Shown: positions 22,413 through 39,861 of the stretch, piece by piece
Layout of the letters: each line of letters opens with the position of its first letter
Position numbering within the stretch: position 1 is the stretch's first letter
Assembly (NCBI RefSeq): GCF_024582715.1
Contig: NZ_CP102083.1
Span: 1-64,000 of the forward strand
Direction of reading: 5' to 3'
Origin: Mycoplasma sp. 2045
GTDB lineage: Bacteria > Bacillota_I > Bacilli_A > Mycoplasmatales > Metamycoplasmataceae
DNA: 64,000 nt
Program-made: the position numbers and the translations under genes
The notes under the pieces: model-generated
What the model was told of the DNA's origin: nothing
Seen by the model: only the letters and a program-made list of their open reading frames with translations
Database searches by the model: none

Positions 22413-22883
22413 ATGTCAAGAAAAAAAAGTGCCCCAATACGTGAAGTACTTGCAGATCCAGTTTTTAACTCTGTTATTGTTACAAAGTTAATTAACCAAA
22501 TTATGTTAGATGGTAAAAAATCTATCGCACAAGATATTTTATATTCAGCATTTAACATTATTAAAGAAAAAACTCAAAGAGAACCAATGGAAGTTTTCTT
22601 AGAAGCAGTTGAAAACATTACACCTCAATTAGAAATCAGAACAAGAAGAATCGGTGGAACAAACTACCAAGTTCCTACAGAAGTTTCTCCTCGTAGAAAA
22701 CAAACATTAGCATTAAGATGACTTGTTCAATACTCAAGATTAAGAAATGAAAAAACAATGGATGTTCGTTTAGCTAATGAAATCATTGATGCATCAAACA
22801 AAACAGGTGGAGCTATCAAAAAACGTGAAGATACACACAAAATGGCTGAAGCTAACCGTGCATTTGCACACTTCAGATGATAG
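22413..22883 (+). CDS. rpsG: 30S ribosomal protein S7 (156 aa)
   Basis: S7 nucleates assembly of the 30S head and contacts E-site tRNA. The start [20 protein letters not shown], the central [23 protein letters not shown] and the C-terminal [11 protein letters not shown] are family-typical; 156 residues is the canonical length. TGA codons at 22719-22721 and just before the TAG stop are Trp, so the C-terminal residue is Trp. AAGGAGG precedes the ATG. Confidence 0.98.
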
Positions 22884-22897
22884 TCTAAGGTTTATTT

Positions 22898-24988
22898 ATG
22901 GCTAGAGAATATGAATTAAAAGATTACCGTAATATCGGTATTATGGCCCACATTGATGCTGGAAAAACAACAACTACAGAAAGAATTTTATTCCACACAG
23001 GTAAAATTCACAAAATTGGTGAAACACACGATGGTGCTTCACAAATGGACTGAATGGCACAAGAACAAGAACGTGGAATTACAATTACATCAGCTGCTAC
23101 AACAGCTTTCTGAAAAGGAAAAAGAATTAACATTATCGATACACCAGGACACGTTGACTTCACAGTTGAGGTTGAACGTTCATTACGTGTATTAGATGGT
23201 GCTGTAGCAGTTCTTGATGCTCAATCAGGAGTTGAACCTCAAACAGAAACAGTTTGAAGACAAGCTACAAACTACAAAGTTCCTCGTATTGTTTACGTTA
23301 ACAAAATGGATAAAGCTGGTGCTGACTTCGCAGCTTCAGTTGCTTCAGTTAAACAACGTTTAGGTGGAAACGCAGTTGCTATCCAATGACCTATCGGTGC
23401 TGAATCAGACTTCGAAGGTATTATTGACCTTGTTACGTTAGAAGCGATTAAATACAACGGAGAACCACAAGAAGAAGAATTTCCAACAGAAATTCCTGCT
23501 CACTTAAAAGACATCGTTGCTGAAAAACGTCAAGAATTATTAGAAGCGGTTGCTAACTTTGACGAAGAATTAATGATGTTAGTTCTTGAAGGTGGAGATT
23601 TAAGTGTTGAAGAATTTAAAGCCGCAATTAGAAAAGCTACTTTAACATCAGAATTCTTCCCAGTAGTATGTGGAACATCATTCAAAAACAAAGGTGTTAA
23701 GAGAATGATTGACGCTGTTGTTGATTATTTACCATCACCACTTGATGTACCACCAATCCCTGCTTTTGATGGGGATAAAGAAATTTTTGTTAATGCAACA
23801 GACGATGGAGACTTTTCTTCATTAGCTTTCAAAGTTATGACAGACCCATACGTAGGTTCATTAACATTCTTCCGTGTATACCGTGGAGTTCTTGAAAAAG
23901 GAAGCTACGTATACAACACAACTAAAGAACAAAAAGAACGTATTGGACGTATTTTACAAATGCACGCTAACTCACGTGTAGAAATTGATGAATGTAGAGC
24001 CGGAGATATTGCTGCTGCTGTTGGTCTTAAATACACAACAACAGGAGATACATTAGTTGGAGAAAAATCACCAAAAATCGTTCTTGAAAAAATGGTATTC
24101 CCAGAACCAGTTATCTCACAAGCTTTAGAACCAGAATCAAAAGCTGCTACAGAAAAATTATCATTAGGATTACAAAAATTAGCTGCTGAGGACCCTACAT
24201 TTAGAACATATACTGATGAAGAAACAGGTCAAACAATTATTGCTGGAATGGGTGAATTACACTTAGACATTATTGTTGATCGTTTAAAACGTGAATTTGG
24301 TGTTAAAGCTAAAGTTGGAGCACCTCAAGTTTCATACCGTGAAACAATTACAATTCCTGCTGAAGTTGAAGGAAAACACATCAAACAATCAGGAGGAAAA
24401 GGACAATATGGACACGTATGAATCAAATTTGAACCAAACCCAGATGGTGGATTTGAATTCGTGGACAAAATTGTTGGTGGAAAAATTCCTAAAGAATACA
24501 TTAAATCAATTCAAAAAGGTCTTGAAGAAAAAATGGCAGCTGGTATTTTAGCTGGTTACCCAATGATTGACGTTAAAGCCACATTATTCGATGGATCATA
24601 CCACGACGTTGACTCATCAGAAATGGCTTACAAAATCGCTGCTTCTAAAGCACTTACAAAAGCAAAAGATAAAATTGGTACAGTATTATTAGAACCAATT
24701 ATGGACGTTTCAGTAGTTGTTCCATCAGATCACATCGGAGATGTTATCGGTGACTTATCAAGACGTAGAGGACTTGTTAACGACCAAGAACAAAGAAATG
24801 ATGGAGCTGTTATTGTTAGAGCAATGGTTCCTCTTTCAGAAATGTTCGGTTACTCAACAGAACTTAGATCTATGACAAGTGGACGTGGAACATACCAAAT
24901 GCAATTTGATCACTACGAAAAAACTCCAAAATCAATTGCTGATGAAATTATTAAACGTAGAAACATTCAAGATAAAGATGAAGATTAA
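22898..24988 (+). CDS. fusA: Elongation factor G (696 aa)
   Basis: EF-G drives translocation and ribosome recycling. GTPase motifs are AHIDAGKTT (residues 17-25), the switch region [22 protein letters not shown] and NKMDKAG. Domain IV has the conserved [29 protein letters not shown], and the C-terminus includes [18 protein letters not shown]. Several TGA codons are Trp, hence the apparent fragmentation if the standard code is used. A CTAAGG stands before the ATG. It is last in the rpsL operon and is followed by a terminator. Confidence 0.98.
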
Positions 24989-25015
24989 TATTTAAATTTT
25001 CACTTTAAATAATTT

Positions 25016-25042
25016 AAAAAAGTAGGTATATCCTACTTTTTA
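25016..25042 (+). terminator. Terminator of the rpsL-rpsG-fusA operon
   Basis: AAAAGTAGG, loop TATAT, CCTACTTTTT, then a T-rich tail. Confidence 0.8.
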
Positions 25043-25117
25043 TTTTTTACTTATTTAACTTATACACTATTGCAAAAGTAAAATGAACTCAATAATTAGG
25101 AGTTGTTAATCAGCATC

Positions 25118-25142
25118 ATAATACTATGTATAATAGTATTAT
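25118..25142. promoter_or_regulatory. 10-bp inverted repeat over the trmL -10 box and start codon
   Basis: ATAATACTAT (25118-25127), spacer GTATA, ATAGTATTAT (25133-25142). The -10 TATAAT is at 25129-25134 and the ATG at 25141. A protein bound here, or a hairpin at the 5' end of the mRNA, would block expression. Confidence 0.45.
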
Positions 25143-25683
25143 GTTAAATATAGTTTTATATCAACCGGAAATTGCCCCAAATACAGGGAATATAATCAGA
25201 ACTTGTTATGCACTAGGTGCAAAATTACACATTATCAAACCAACAAGTTTTGATCTTCATCCTAAATATCTTAAAAGAGCAGGTGCAGGAAGAATGCTCA
25301 GTGACATTCAACATGAAATTCATAACTCATATGAAGATTTTTACAATAAGTACAAAGATAAAAAAATCTTTTATGTAACTAGATATGGTTTAGAGACATA
25401 TACAAATGTTAAATATAATGAAGTTCACCAACAAACTGGTGAAGTGTGATTAATGTTTGGTAGAGAATCTACAGGTATTGATAAAATAATCTTAAAAGAA
25501 AATTTAGAAGATTGCATCAGAATACCGATGGTTTCAGCTATGCGTTCAATTAATCTTGCTAACTGTGTTGCTATTTTAGGTTTTGAAGTTATGAGACAAC
25601 TTGATTTTAAAGATTTATCAAAATTTGAAGTTGAAAAAGGAAAACATTACTTAGAACAATATGATGAAAATAATAACCAGTAA
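25141..25683 (+). CDS. trmL: tRNA (cytidine/uridine(34)-2'-O)-methyltransferase TrmL (180 aa)
   Basis: TrmL is a SPOUT-fold enzyme that 2'-O-methylates the wobble base of tRNA-Leu. The product starts MLNIVLYQPEIAPNTGNIIRTC, the TrmL N-terminal signature, and has the SAM-knot motifs LMFGRESTGID and IPMVSAMRSINLANCVAI. One TGA at 25450 region is Trp. The start at 25141, rather than an in-frame ATG at 25126, is preferred because it matches the family and lies six bases after a TATAAT, as in the other leaderless genes here. The next gene overlaps its 3' end by about 20 bases. Confidence 0.9.
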
Positions 25684-26389
25684 GCAAAATCAGTTTATCA
25701 AGGATGTTTATAAACTTTTAGATAAAAAATATAGAAGTAAAGAATCTAAGTTTTTAGTTGAAGGTTATCACTTAGTCAATGAAGCGAAAGAAAAAGGTAT
25801 TTTGCTAGAAACAATTGAAGTAGTTGATAAAAATAAATTTGCTGATTCGATTTTAGTCACAGAGGAAATCTTAAATTACTTATCAGACACATCTACACCA
25901 CAAGGGATTATAGGTATTTGTAAATTTCCCGATATCTCAAAATCAATTAGTAACAGAGTTTTATTTTTAAATAATTTGCAAGAACCAGGAAATGTAGGGA
26001 CAATTTTTAGATTAGCGAGAGCCTTTGATTTTGACACTGTTATTATCCAAAACTTTGATTACTTTAATCCAAAAGTTATTCGTTCTTCTCAAGGAGCACT
26101 TTTTGATTTAAATTTAATCAAGACAAATAATATTGATATTTTAAAAGAACTTAAAAAACAAAACTATATTTTATATGCAACTATGTTAGATACAAATGCT
26201 AAGAAGTTAAATGAAATTGATTTTTCAAGAGAAGAAAAAATTGTCATTATCTTAGGAAACGAAGGTAATGGAATTGATAATCAAACTGCTTCATTATCTG
26301 ATGAAAAAATTTACATTCCAATTTCATTTGAAAGTTTAAATGTAGCAACAGCTGCAGCAATTGTGTTGAACAAAGTTAGAAATGGGTAA
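25661..26389 (+). CDS. TrmH/SpoU-type RNA 2'-O-methyltransferase (242 aa)
   Basis: A SPOUT methyltransferase of the TrmH family, probably acting on 23S rRNA. The N-terminal substrate-binding part is SKQNQFIKDVYKLLDKKYRSKESKFLVEG; the catalytic knot has LNNLQEPGNVGTIFRLARAF, IILGNEGNGID and IPISFESLNVATAAAIVL, the three classical motifs. It overlaps trmL by 23 bases; ATG at 25664 is an equally likely start because two Met codons are adjacent. It belongs to a run of small genes on RNA modification and ribosome assembly. Confidence 0.88.
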   Translation: MMKIITSKQNQFIKDVYKLLDKKYRSKESKFLVEGYHLVNEAKEKGILLETIEVVDKNKFADSILVTEEILNYLSDTSTPQGIIGICKFPDISKSISNRVLFLNNLQEPGNVGTIFRLARAFDFDTVIIQNFDYFNPKVIRSSQGALFDLNLIKTNNIDILKELKKQNYILYATMLDTNAKKLNEIDFSREEKIVIILGNEGNGIDNQTASLSDEKIYIPISFESLNVATAAAIVLNKVRNG

Positions 26390-26391
26390 TT

Positions 26392-26652
26392 ATGAATAAA
26401 TTCGATAATTTAATTGAACAAATTAAAAACTATAATTTTCATTTATCTTTAGAAGGGTACAATAAAACAGAAGTTGAAAATCATTTAAATGAATTGATTA
26501 GACAAATTAATGAAATTGTTAATGAAATAAATGAATCAACCGAAAGAACAGAATTATATAATGCTCAATATAAAGAACTTTACAAAGAAAATAAAATTCT
26601 TGCTGAAGAAGTTAATAAACTTAGATTAGAACTGGAAAAATTAAATAAATAG
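26392..26652 (+). CDS. DivIVA/GpsB-like coiled-coil protein (86 aa)
   Basis: The first 25 residues contain YNFHLSLEGYNKTEVENHL, which fits the DivIVA N-terminal pattern F-x-x-x-x-x-GY-x-x-x-EV-x-x-x-L used for membrane binding and dimerisation. The rest is one continuous charged coiled coil to the end. DivIVA and GpsB link septum or pole geometry to cell division and envelope growth; a mycoplasma lacks a wall, so the role here is open. It starts two bases after the TrmH-like gene with no Shine-Dalgarno and is 7 bases from rbgA. Confidence 0.6.
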   Translation: MNKFDNLIEQIKNYNFHLSLEGYNKTEVENHLNELIRQINEIVNEINESTERTELYNAQYKELYKENKILAEEVNKLRLELEKLNK

Positions 26653-26659
26653 GATAAAT

Positions 26660-27517
26660 ATGGAATTAGAACACAAAGAACAAAAATATGAGAATTTGAT
26701 TCAATGATTCCCTGGTCATATGGCTAAGGCTTTCAAGGAATTAAAAGAAAAAGCTTCATTAGCAGATATTTTTATAGTAGTTTTAGATGCAAGATGTCCA
26801 ATTAGTTCATATAACGAAGACTTTGACAAAATTGCACCACAAAAAAAGAGATTGTTCATTATTACTAAATCAGATTTAATGGATCAATCCAAAAAAGCAA
26901 AAATTGAAAAAAGATTTGCAAACGAAACGTTATTATGATTAGATCTTAGAAAATCATCTTCAAAACAAGTTATTTTAAAAACAATTAAAAAACTTTCACA
27001 AGAAAGAATTAATAAAAACAGAGAAAAAGGTATGTTGATAACCAGAATGAAATCATTTGTTGTTGGCGTTCCAAACTGTGGGAAAAGTACACTTATTAAT
27101 TTAGTTTCAGATAAAAAAACTTTAAAAGTCGCTAACTATCCAGGTGTAACCAGAGAAAATAAGTGAGTTGTCAATGGTGAATATTTATTTTTAGATACAC
27201 CAGGTATTTTGCTTCCTAAATTTGAAGATCAAGAAGTTGCTGTTAAATTATTAATCACAGGTGCTATTAAATTAGATAATTTCTCACCAGAGGTTGTTTC
27301 AATGAAGTTTTATGGATTAATTTCAAAATATTATCCAGAAAAATTAGAACAATTAGGTCTAAAACCATCTCAAGATGATATTGAAATTTACTCACAATTA
27401 TTTAGCTATGGTGAAAGATTTAAAATTTACAAAGAAAACCAAAGAATTGACACTGTAAAAACTTACCAACATTTTATAAATTGAGCTAAAAATTTAGAAG
27501 GAGTTACATACGATTAA
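26660..27517 (+). CDS. rbgA: Ribosome biogenesis GTPase RbgA (285 aa)
   Basis: RbgA (YlqF) completes late assembly of the 50S subunit. It is a circularly permuted GTPase: G4 TKSDLMD (near residue 73) comes before G1 GVPNCGKST (near 131) and G3 DTPG (near 174), as seen here. The N-terminal IQWFPGHMAKA is the family signature. Several TGA codons are Trp. AGGAT stands six bases before the ATG. The last codons, including the stop, lie inside the terminator hairpin. Confidence 0.95.
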
Positions 27518-27533
27518 TTCGTATGTTTTTTAT
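27506..27533 (+). terminator. Terminator overlapping the end of rbgA
   Basis: ACATACGA / TCGTATGT stem with a TTAAT loop that contains the rbgA stop, followed by TTTTT. Confidence 0.85.
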
Positions 27534-27557
27534 TTAATCTTTTATAATATTTAAACT

Positions 27558-29492
<1,935 letters not shown>

Positions 29493-29533
29493 TCAAAATG
29501 ATTTTTATAAAAAAACAATAAAATAAAGTTTTT

Positions 29534-29542
29534 TGCTATAAT
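29534..29542 (+). promoter_or_regulatory. Extended -10 promoter of rpmB
   Basis: TGCTATAAT, 83 bases before the rpmB start. The leader of about 75 bases contains another TTATAAACA at 29589-29599. Confidence 0.6.
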
Positions 29543-29625
29543 ATCAAAGAATTTTATTTTTACTCTTTTTATAAAGACTAAATAAAAGTTTATAAACATT
29601 TATTACTTATAGAAAGGAAGAAATT

Positions 29626-29817
29626 ATGTCAAGAAGAGACGTTTTAACAGGTAGAGGACCTCAAACAGGTAACAAACGTTCACACGCATTAAATGCTACA
29701 AAAAGAAAATTTAATGTTAACTTACAAAAAGTTAGAGTTACAATAGACGGTCAAAAAATGACATTAAGAGTAAGTGCAAAAACATTAAAAACTCTTAAAA
29801 ACAAAGGGTTAATTTAA
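29626..29817 (+). CDS. rpmB: 50S ribosomal protein L28 (63 aa)
   Basis: L28 is a small large-subunit protein. The product [20 protein letters not shown], then [29 protein letters not shown] and a short basic end are typical, and 63 residues is normal. GAAAGGAAG stands before the ATG. It is monocistronic with its own promoter and terminator, directly upstream of the rRNA operon. Confidence 0.97.
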   Translation: MSRRDVLTGRGPQTGNKRSHALNATKRKFNVNLQKVRVTIDGQKMTLRVSAKTLKTLKNKGLI

Positions 29818-29860
29818 TCATTTCTCTAATACTTTTAAATTAAACATATATAATCAAAAT

Positions 29861-29900
29861 AAATTACCTTGATCAAGTAATTTATTTTTTTATTTTTTTT
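29861..29900 (+). terminator. Terminator of rpmB
   Basis: AAATTA..TAATTT stem around the palindrome CTTGATCAAG, followed by a long T-rich tract. Confidence 0.65.
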
Positions 29901-29909
29901 AAAAAAACT

Positions 29910-29938
29910 TTGAATAAAAAAATAATTAGTGTTATAAT
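29910..29938 (+). promoter_or_regulatory. rrn: Promoter of the 16S-23S rRNA operon
   Basis: TTGAAT (29910-29915), 17-bp spacer, TATAAT (29933-29938) with TG one base before it. It is the best-matched promoter in the window. Confidence 0.8.
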
Positions 29939-29963
29939 ATTCTTGCTTTTGATAGCAAAGAAG

Positions 29964-30003
29964 TTCTTTGAAAACTAGATATATACAAGACATGACAAGT
30001 CAA
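29964..30003 (+). other. 16S leader half of the processing stem and boxA-like site
   Basis: GTTCTTTGAAAACT (29963-29976), a boxA-like antitermination motif, occurs again before 23S at 31616-31629. AAAACTAGATATAT (29971-29984) pairs with ATATATCTAGTTTT (31583-31596) after 16S, and CATGACAA (29991-29998) with TTGTCATG (31576-31583). This forms the long helix cut by RNase III. Confidence 0.75.
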
Positions 30004-31517
<1,514 letters not shown>

Positions 31518-31616
31518 ACGGAGTACAATCAGCAATTTTATATTGCTATTCTAAATCTTTTATTACGATAATTTTTGTCATGATATATCTAGTTTTGAGA
31601 GAATTTCTCTCTAATG

Positions 31617-31639
31617 TTCTTTGAAAACTGAATAGTTAT
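31617..31639 (+). other. 23S processing stem, 5' half
   Basis: The 23-base stretch beginning TTCTTTGAAAACTGAATAG is perfectly complementary to 34704-34726 beyond the 3' end of 23S, giving the RNase III helix that releases pre-23S. Confidence 0.85.
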
Positions 31640-31779
31640 AAAGATATTAATATAACAACGACATCAAAAATAAATTAAAGTCAATTTGTTTTGGATACCG
31701 AGTTATGAATTATTAGAAATAATAATTTATTAAAATGTCTTTGAATACATCAACAATAATAGGTTATATTGTTACAACT

Positions 31780-34662
<2,883 letters not shown>

Positions 34663-34703
34663 GTATATTAAGGTGTATTCAGACATTTTAATGAATTATT
34701 AAA

Positions 34704-34726
34704 ATAACTATTCAGTTTTCAAAGAA
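34704..34726 (+). other. 23S processing stem, 3' half
   Basis: Perfect complement of 31617-31639. Confidence 0.85.
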
Positions 34727-34731
34727 TATTT

Positions 34732-34754
34732 GACACCTTTAATGGTGTTTTTTA
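34732..34754 (+). terminator. Terminator of the rRNA operon
   Basis: ACACC, loop TTTAAT, GGTGT, followed by TTTTTT. Confidence 0.8.
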
Positions 34755-34800
34755 TTTTCAAAAAAATATAAAAAAAATTTCATAAAAATATTTTTTATAT

Positions 34801-34806
34801 TATAAT
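34801..34806 (+). promoter_or_regulatory. -10 box of the tRNA cluster
   Basis: TATAAT, 22 bases before the first tRNA. No convincing -35 is seen in the surrounding A/T tract. Confidence 0.5.
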
Positions 34807-34828
34807 AATAACGCAACTAATGATTGTT

Positions 34829-34905
34829 GGAGAAGTAGCTCAGCTTGGTAGAGCACTACATTTGGGCTGTAGTGGTCGCAGGTTCAAATCCTGTCTTCTT
34901 CACCA
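34829..34905 (+). tRNA. tRNA-Pro (TGG)
   Basis: Full cloverleaf of 77 bases, anticodon loop TTTGGGC between CTACA and TGTAG, and encoded CCA. First of eight tRNAs in the order Pro-Ala-Met-Ile2-Ser-fMet-Asp-Phe, the same order as part of the Bacillus subtilis trnB cluster. Confidence 0.95.
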
Positions 34906-34912
34906 TTTATAT

Positions 34913-34989
34913 GGGGGGTTAGCTCATTTGGCTAGAGCGCCTGCCTTGCACGCAGGAGGTGGTGGGTTCGAATCCCATACTCTCCACCA
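34913..34989 (+). tRNA. tRNA-Ala (TGC)
   Basis: 77 bases, acceptor GGGGGGT/ACTCTCC with two G-U pairs, anticodon loop CTTGCAC, encoded CCA. Confidence 0.95.
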
Positions 34990-34994
34990 TATAT

Positions 34995-35071
34995 GGCACT
35001 GTAGCTCAGTTGGTTAGAGCATCCGGTTCATACCCGGAAGGTCAAGAGTTCGAATCTCTTCGGTGCTACCA
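34995..35071 (+). tRNA. tRNA-Met elongator (CAT)
   Basis: 77 bases, anticodon loop TTCATAC between TCCGG and CCGGA, encoded CCA. The TTCATAC loop and its place between Ala and the second CAT tRNA match the elongator tRNA-Met of Bacillus. Confidence 0.85.
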
Positions 35072-35077
35072 AATTAC

Positions 35078-35153
35078 GGACCTATAGCTCAACGGTTAGA
35101 GCAACCGGCTCATAACCGGTCGGTTACAGGTTCGAATCCTGTTAGGTCCACCA
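35078..35153 (+). tRNA. tRNA-Ile2 (CAT, lysidine-type)
   Basis: 76 bases, acceptor GGACCTA/TAGGTCC, anticodon loop CTCATAA, encoded CCA. Acceptor and loop are those of Ile2 in Bacillus, where C34 becomes lysidine to read AUA. The assignment over Met rests on sequence likeness and cluster order. Confidence 0.8.
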
Positions 35154-35156
35154 TAC

Positions 35157-35249
35157 GGGTGATTACCCAAGTCCGGCTGAAGGGACTAGTCTTGAAAACT
35201 AGCAGGGGCTTCACGGCCCGCGGGGGTTCGAATCCCTCATCACCCGCCA
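35157..35249 (+). tRNA. tRNA-Ser (TGA)
   Basis: 93 bases with the long class II variable arm; anticodon loop CTTGAAA between CTAGT and ACTAG; acceptor GGGTGAT/ATCACCC; discriminator G and encoded CCA. Confidence 0.94.
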
Positions 35250-35265
35250 ATAACAGGAGATACAT

Positions 35266-35340
<75 letters not shown>

Positions 35341-35344
35341 AAAC

Positions 35345-35421
35345 GGTCCAGTGGTAAAGTGGTTTAATACGCCTCCCTGTCACGGAGGAGAACGCGGGTT
35401 CGATCCCCGTCTGGACCGCCA
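35345..35421 (+). tRNA. tRNA-Asp (GTC)
   Basis: 77 bases, acceptor GGTCCAG/CTGGACC, anticodon loop CTGTCAC, discriminator G, encoded CCA. Confidence 0.95.
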
Positions 35422-35425
35422 TTAT

Positions 35426-35501
35426 GGCCTTGTAGCTCAGTAGGTAGAGCAACAGATTGAAGCTCTGTGTGTCGCTGGTTCGATTCCTGCCGAGGCCACC
35501 A
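35426..35501 (+). tRNA. tRNA-Phe (GAA)
   Basis: 76 bases, acceptor GGCCTTG/CGAGGCC, anticodon loop TTGAAGC, encoded CCA. Confidence 0.95.
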
Positions 35502-35550
35502 AAAATCCTCTAATTTGTTAACTTGTTAAGTTAGTAAATTAGAGGATTTT
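35502..35550 (+). terminator. Terminator of the tRNA cluster
   Basis: A perfect 15-bp outer stem AAAATCCTCTAATTT / AAATTAGAGGATTTT encloses a second small stem AACTT/AAGTT. Only four Ts follow, within the stem. Confidence 0.75.
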
Positions 35551-35606
35551 CTTATATAATTTAATTTATTTATAATTAATTTATAATTTAACAACAGGGA
35601 GAAAAT

Positions 35607-38288
<2,682 letters not shown>

Positions 38289-38290
38289 TT

Positions 38291-38959
38291 ATGAATAATC
38301 AAGAACAAAAAAATAAAACTTTTGTTACTAAAATAGTTGAACATTTCAAAGTAAATTGAAAATCAATTTTAACTGCATATGTAATATTATTCATTGTTTT
38401 TGCAATTTTCTTAACAATAGACCAGCTAACAAAAACTTTTCTATTTAAACATGGTGATGTTTTAAGATTAAGACCAGATGGGCAAGCTCCTTTACCAGAT
38501 GGAACATACATTTTCCCTGAAAATATTTATCCATCTAATTCTGGTGAATGACAAAATTTTGGTTTATTTGGAATTAGATCTATTTGACATAAAGGTGTCA
38601 CATTTCTTAAAACAACCAATATTGCTTTAATTCAAGGATTAAGCTTTATGGTGGCTGCATTTATCCTAATATTGCCTTTATTCTTCACTAAGAATTCTTT
38701 ATACTATTCAATACCATTAGGTATCTTATTAGCAGGAGATTTCGGAAATGCGTTAGATAGAATTTTATTTAACGGTTATGTAAAAGATATGCTTTACTTA
38801 CCTTGAGCAGATAAAGGTACATTCAATCTAGCTGATACATTTGTATTTGTTGGTATCATACTATTCATTATCATTTCAATTACAATGTGAATTAAAGAAG
38901 CACGTGAAGAGGATAAAAATTTAGAATACGAAGCTAACATTTATATACGTAATAAATAA
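38291..38959 (+). CDS. lspA: Signal peptidase II (222 aa)
   Basis: LspA cleaves prolipoprotein signal peptides; its substrates in this window include the P4 phosphatase and P60. The first helix ends in DQLTKTFLF, and the two catalytic aspartates are in GDFGNALDRI and FNLADTFVFVG. Four membrane segments are visible. A 60-residue insertion after the first helix makes it longer than the usual 160 residues. It has no Shine-Dalgarno and is probably coupled to ileS, a common operon pair. Confidence 0.93.
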
Positions 38960-38974
38960 TTCAGTAATTAAATA

Positions 38975-39005
38975 AACATCTCAACATTGTTGGGATGTTT
39001 TTCTT
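38975..39005 (+). terminator. Terminator of ileS-lspA
   Basis: AACATCTCAAC, loop ATT, GTTGGGATGTT (one G-U pair), then TTTTC. Confidence 0.75.
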
Positions 39006-39140
39006 CTACTAATTTTGTAAATTCATAGTGTTAAATTTAGTTTCCTAATCAATGAATGTAAATGATGAAATTTGTGTTCCATTGGAGATCAGAATTTTTT
39101 AGAAAAAAATTTAAAAAATATTTTTGTTTTTATTTATCAG

Positions 39141-39149
39141 TGCTATAAT
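39141..39149 (+). promoter_or_regulatory. Extended -10 promoter of 5S rRNA copy 2
   Basis: TGCTATAAT four bases before the 5S 5' end, as at copy 1. The sequence between 39006 and 39140 shows nothing else that I can identify. Confidence 0.65.
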
Positions 39150-39153
39150 ATTG

Positions 39154-39257
39154 ACAGTGGTTATAGCAAAGGGGATCACCTGAATCCATTCCGAACTCAG
39201 TAGTTAAGCCCTTTAGTGCCGAAGATAGCTTTACAGTGAAAATAGGGAGCCGCTGCT
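39154..39257 (+). rRNA. rrf: 5S ribosomal RNA, copy 2
   Basis: Identical to copy 1 over the whole mature RNA, and similar just after it (T-run, ATACC, T-run). It stands alone between lspA and trxA, 4.5 kb after 23S. Confidence 0.93.
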
Positions 39258-39322
39258 TTTTTTATACCTTTTTTAAAAATGTTATATTAAAAGCAGTAAA
39301 AAGTTGAAATTTTATAAAAAAT

Positions 39323-39343
39323 AAGTGCTAAAAAGCACTTTTT
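39323..39343 (+). terminator. Terminator downstream of 5S copy 2
   Basis: AAGTGCT, loop AAAA, AGCACTT, followed by TTT. Confidence 0.65.
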
Positions 39344-39350
39344 AATTTTT

Positions 39351-39359
39351 TGGTATAAT
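39351..39359 (+). promoter_or_regulatory. Extended -10 promoter of trxA
   Basis: TGGTATAAT, 28 bases before the trxA start. Confidence 0.6.
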
Positions 39360-39387
39360 AATTACATATTGTTTAAGGGAGGCGAAA

Positions 39388-39711
39388 ATGATTCACAATG
39401 ATTTAAAAAAACAAGATGTTTTTTCACTTTTAGATAATTCAAAAGGTGTTAAACTTTTAGTATTTTATGCAGACTGATGTGGCCCATGTAAAATGTTATA
39501 TGCAAACACATTAACTGAATTAGACCAAAAAGATAATGTTGAAATATTAAGAGTTAATATTGATAAAAACAGAGATTTTGCAAGAGAGATGAATATTACA
39601 AGTATTCCATATATTCAAATTTATAAGGATGCAAAATATGTAACTGCACTTTCAGGATATTTACCATATTCAGAATTAAAATCTGTTTTAGACAAAGTGT
39701 CAAAAGAGTAA
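39388..39711 (+). CDS. trxA: Thioredoxin (107 aa)
   Basis: Thioredoxin reduces protein disulfides. The active site WCGPC is in VFYADWCGPCKML (Trp from TGA 39476-39478, near residues 30-34), with the cis-Pro loop TSIPYIQIYKD. Length 107 is normal. AAGGGAGG precedes the ATG. It is monocistronic and convergent with the tRNA-Thr gene without an evident terminator in between. Confidence 0.93.
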
Positions 39712-39719
39712 TAAAAAAA

Positions 39720-39795
39720 TGGTGCCAACAACTGGACTCGAACCAGCGACCCCTTCCTTACCATGGAAGTGCTCTGCCTGCTGAGCTATGATGGC
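39720..39795 (-). tRNA. tRNA-Thr (GGT)
   Basis: 76 bases with encoded CCA; anticodon loop ATGGTAA between CTTCC and GGAAG; T-loop TTCGAGT. The acceptor GCCATCA/TGTTGGC has a T-T mismatch at the fifth pair. Confidence 0.92.
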
Positions 39796-39825
39796 ACATT
39801 TAATAAGTTAATTTTATCAATAAAA

Positions 39826-39860
39826 TTAAAAAAGCAACATAATTAAATGTTGCTTTTTGT
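39826..39860. terminator. Terminator of ffh
   Basis: AAAAGCAACAT / ATGTTGCTTTT stem (39830-39857) with T-runs on both strands; on the minus strand it follows the ffh stop at once. Confidence 0.8.
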
Positions 39861-39861
39861 T

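Noticed and set aside
35551-35606. T-box or other riboswitch before ileS
   Set aside because: The leader is under 60 bases, with no T-box sequence; no riboswitch consensus was recognised elsewhere in the window.
39006-39140. Small peptide frame (MNVNDEICVPLEIRIF) before the second 5S gene
   Set aside because: Sixteen codons, no ribosome-binding site and no likeness to anything; probably chance.
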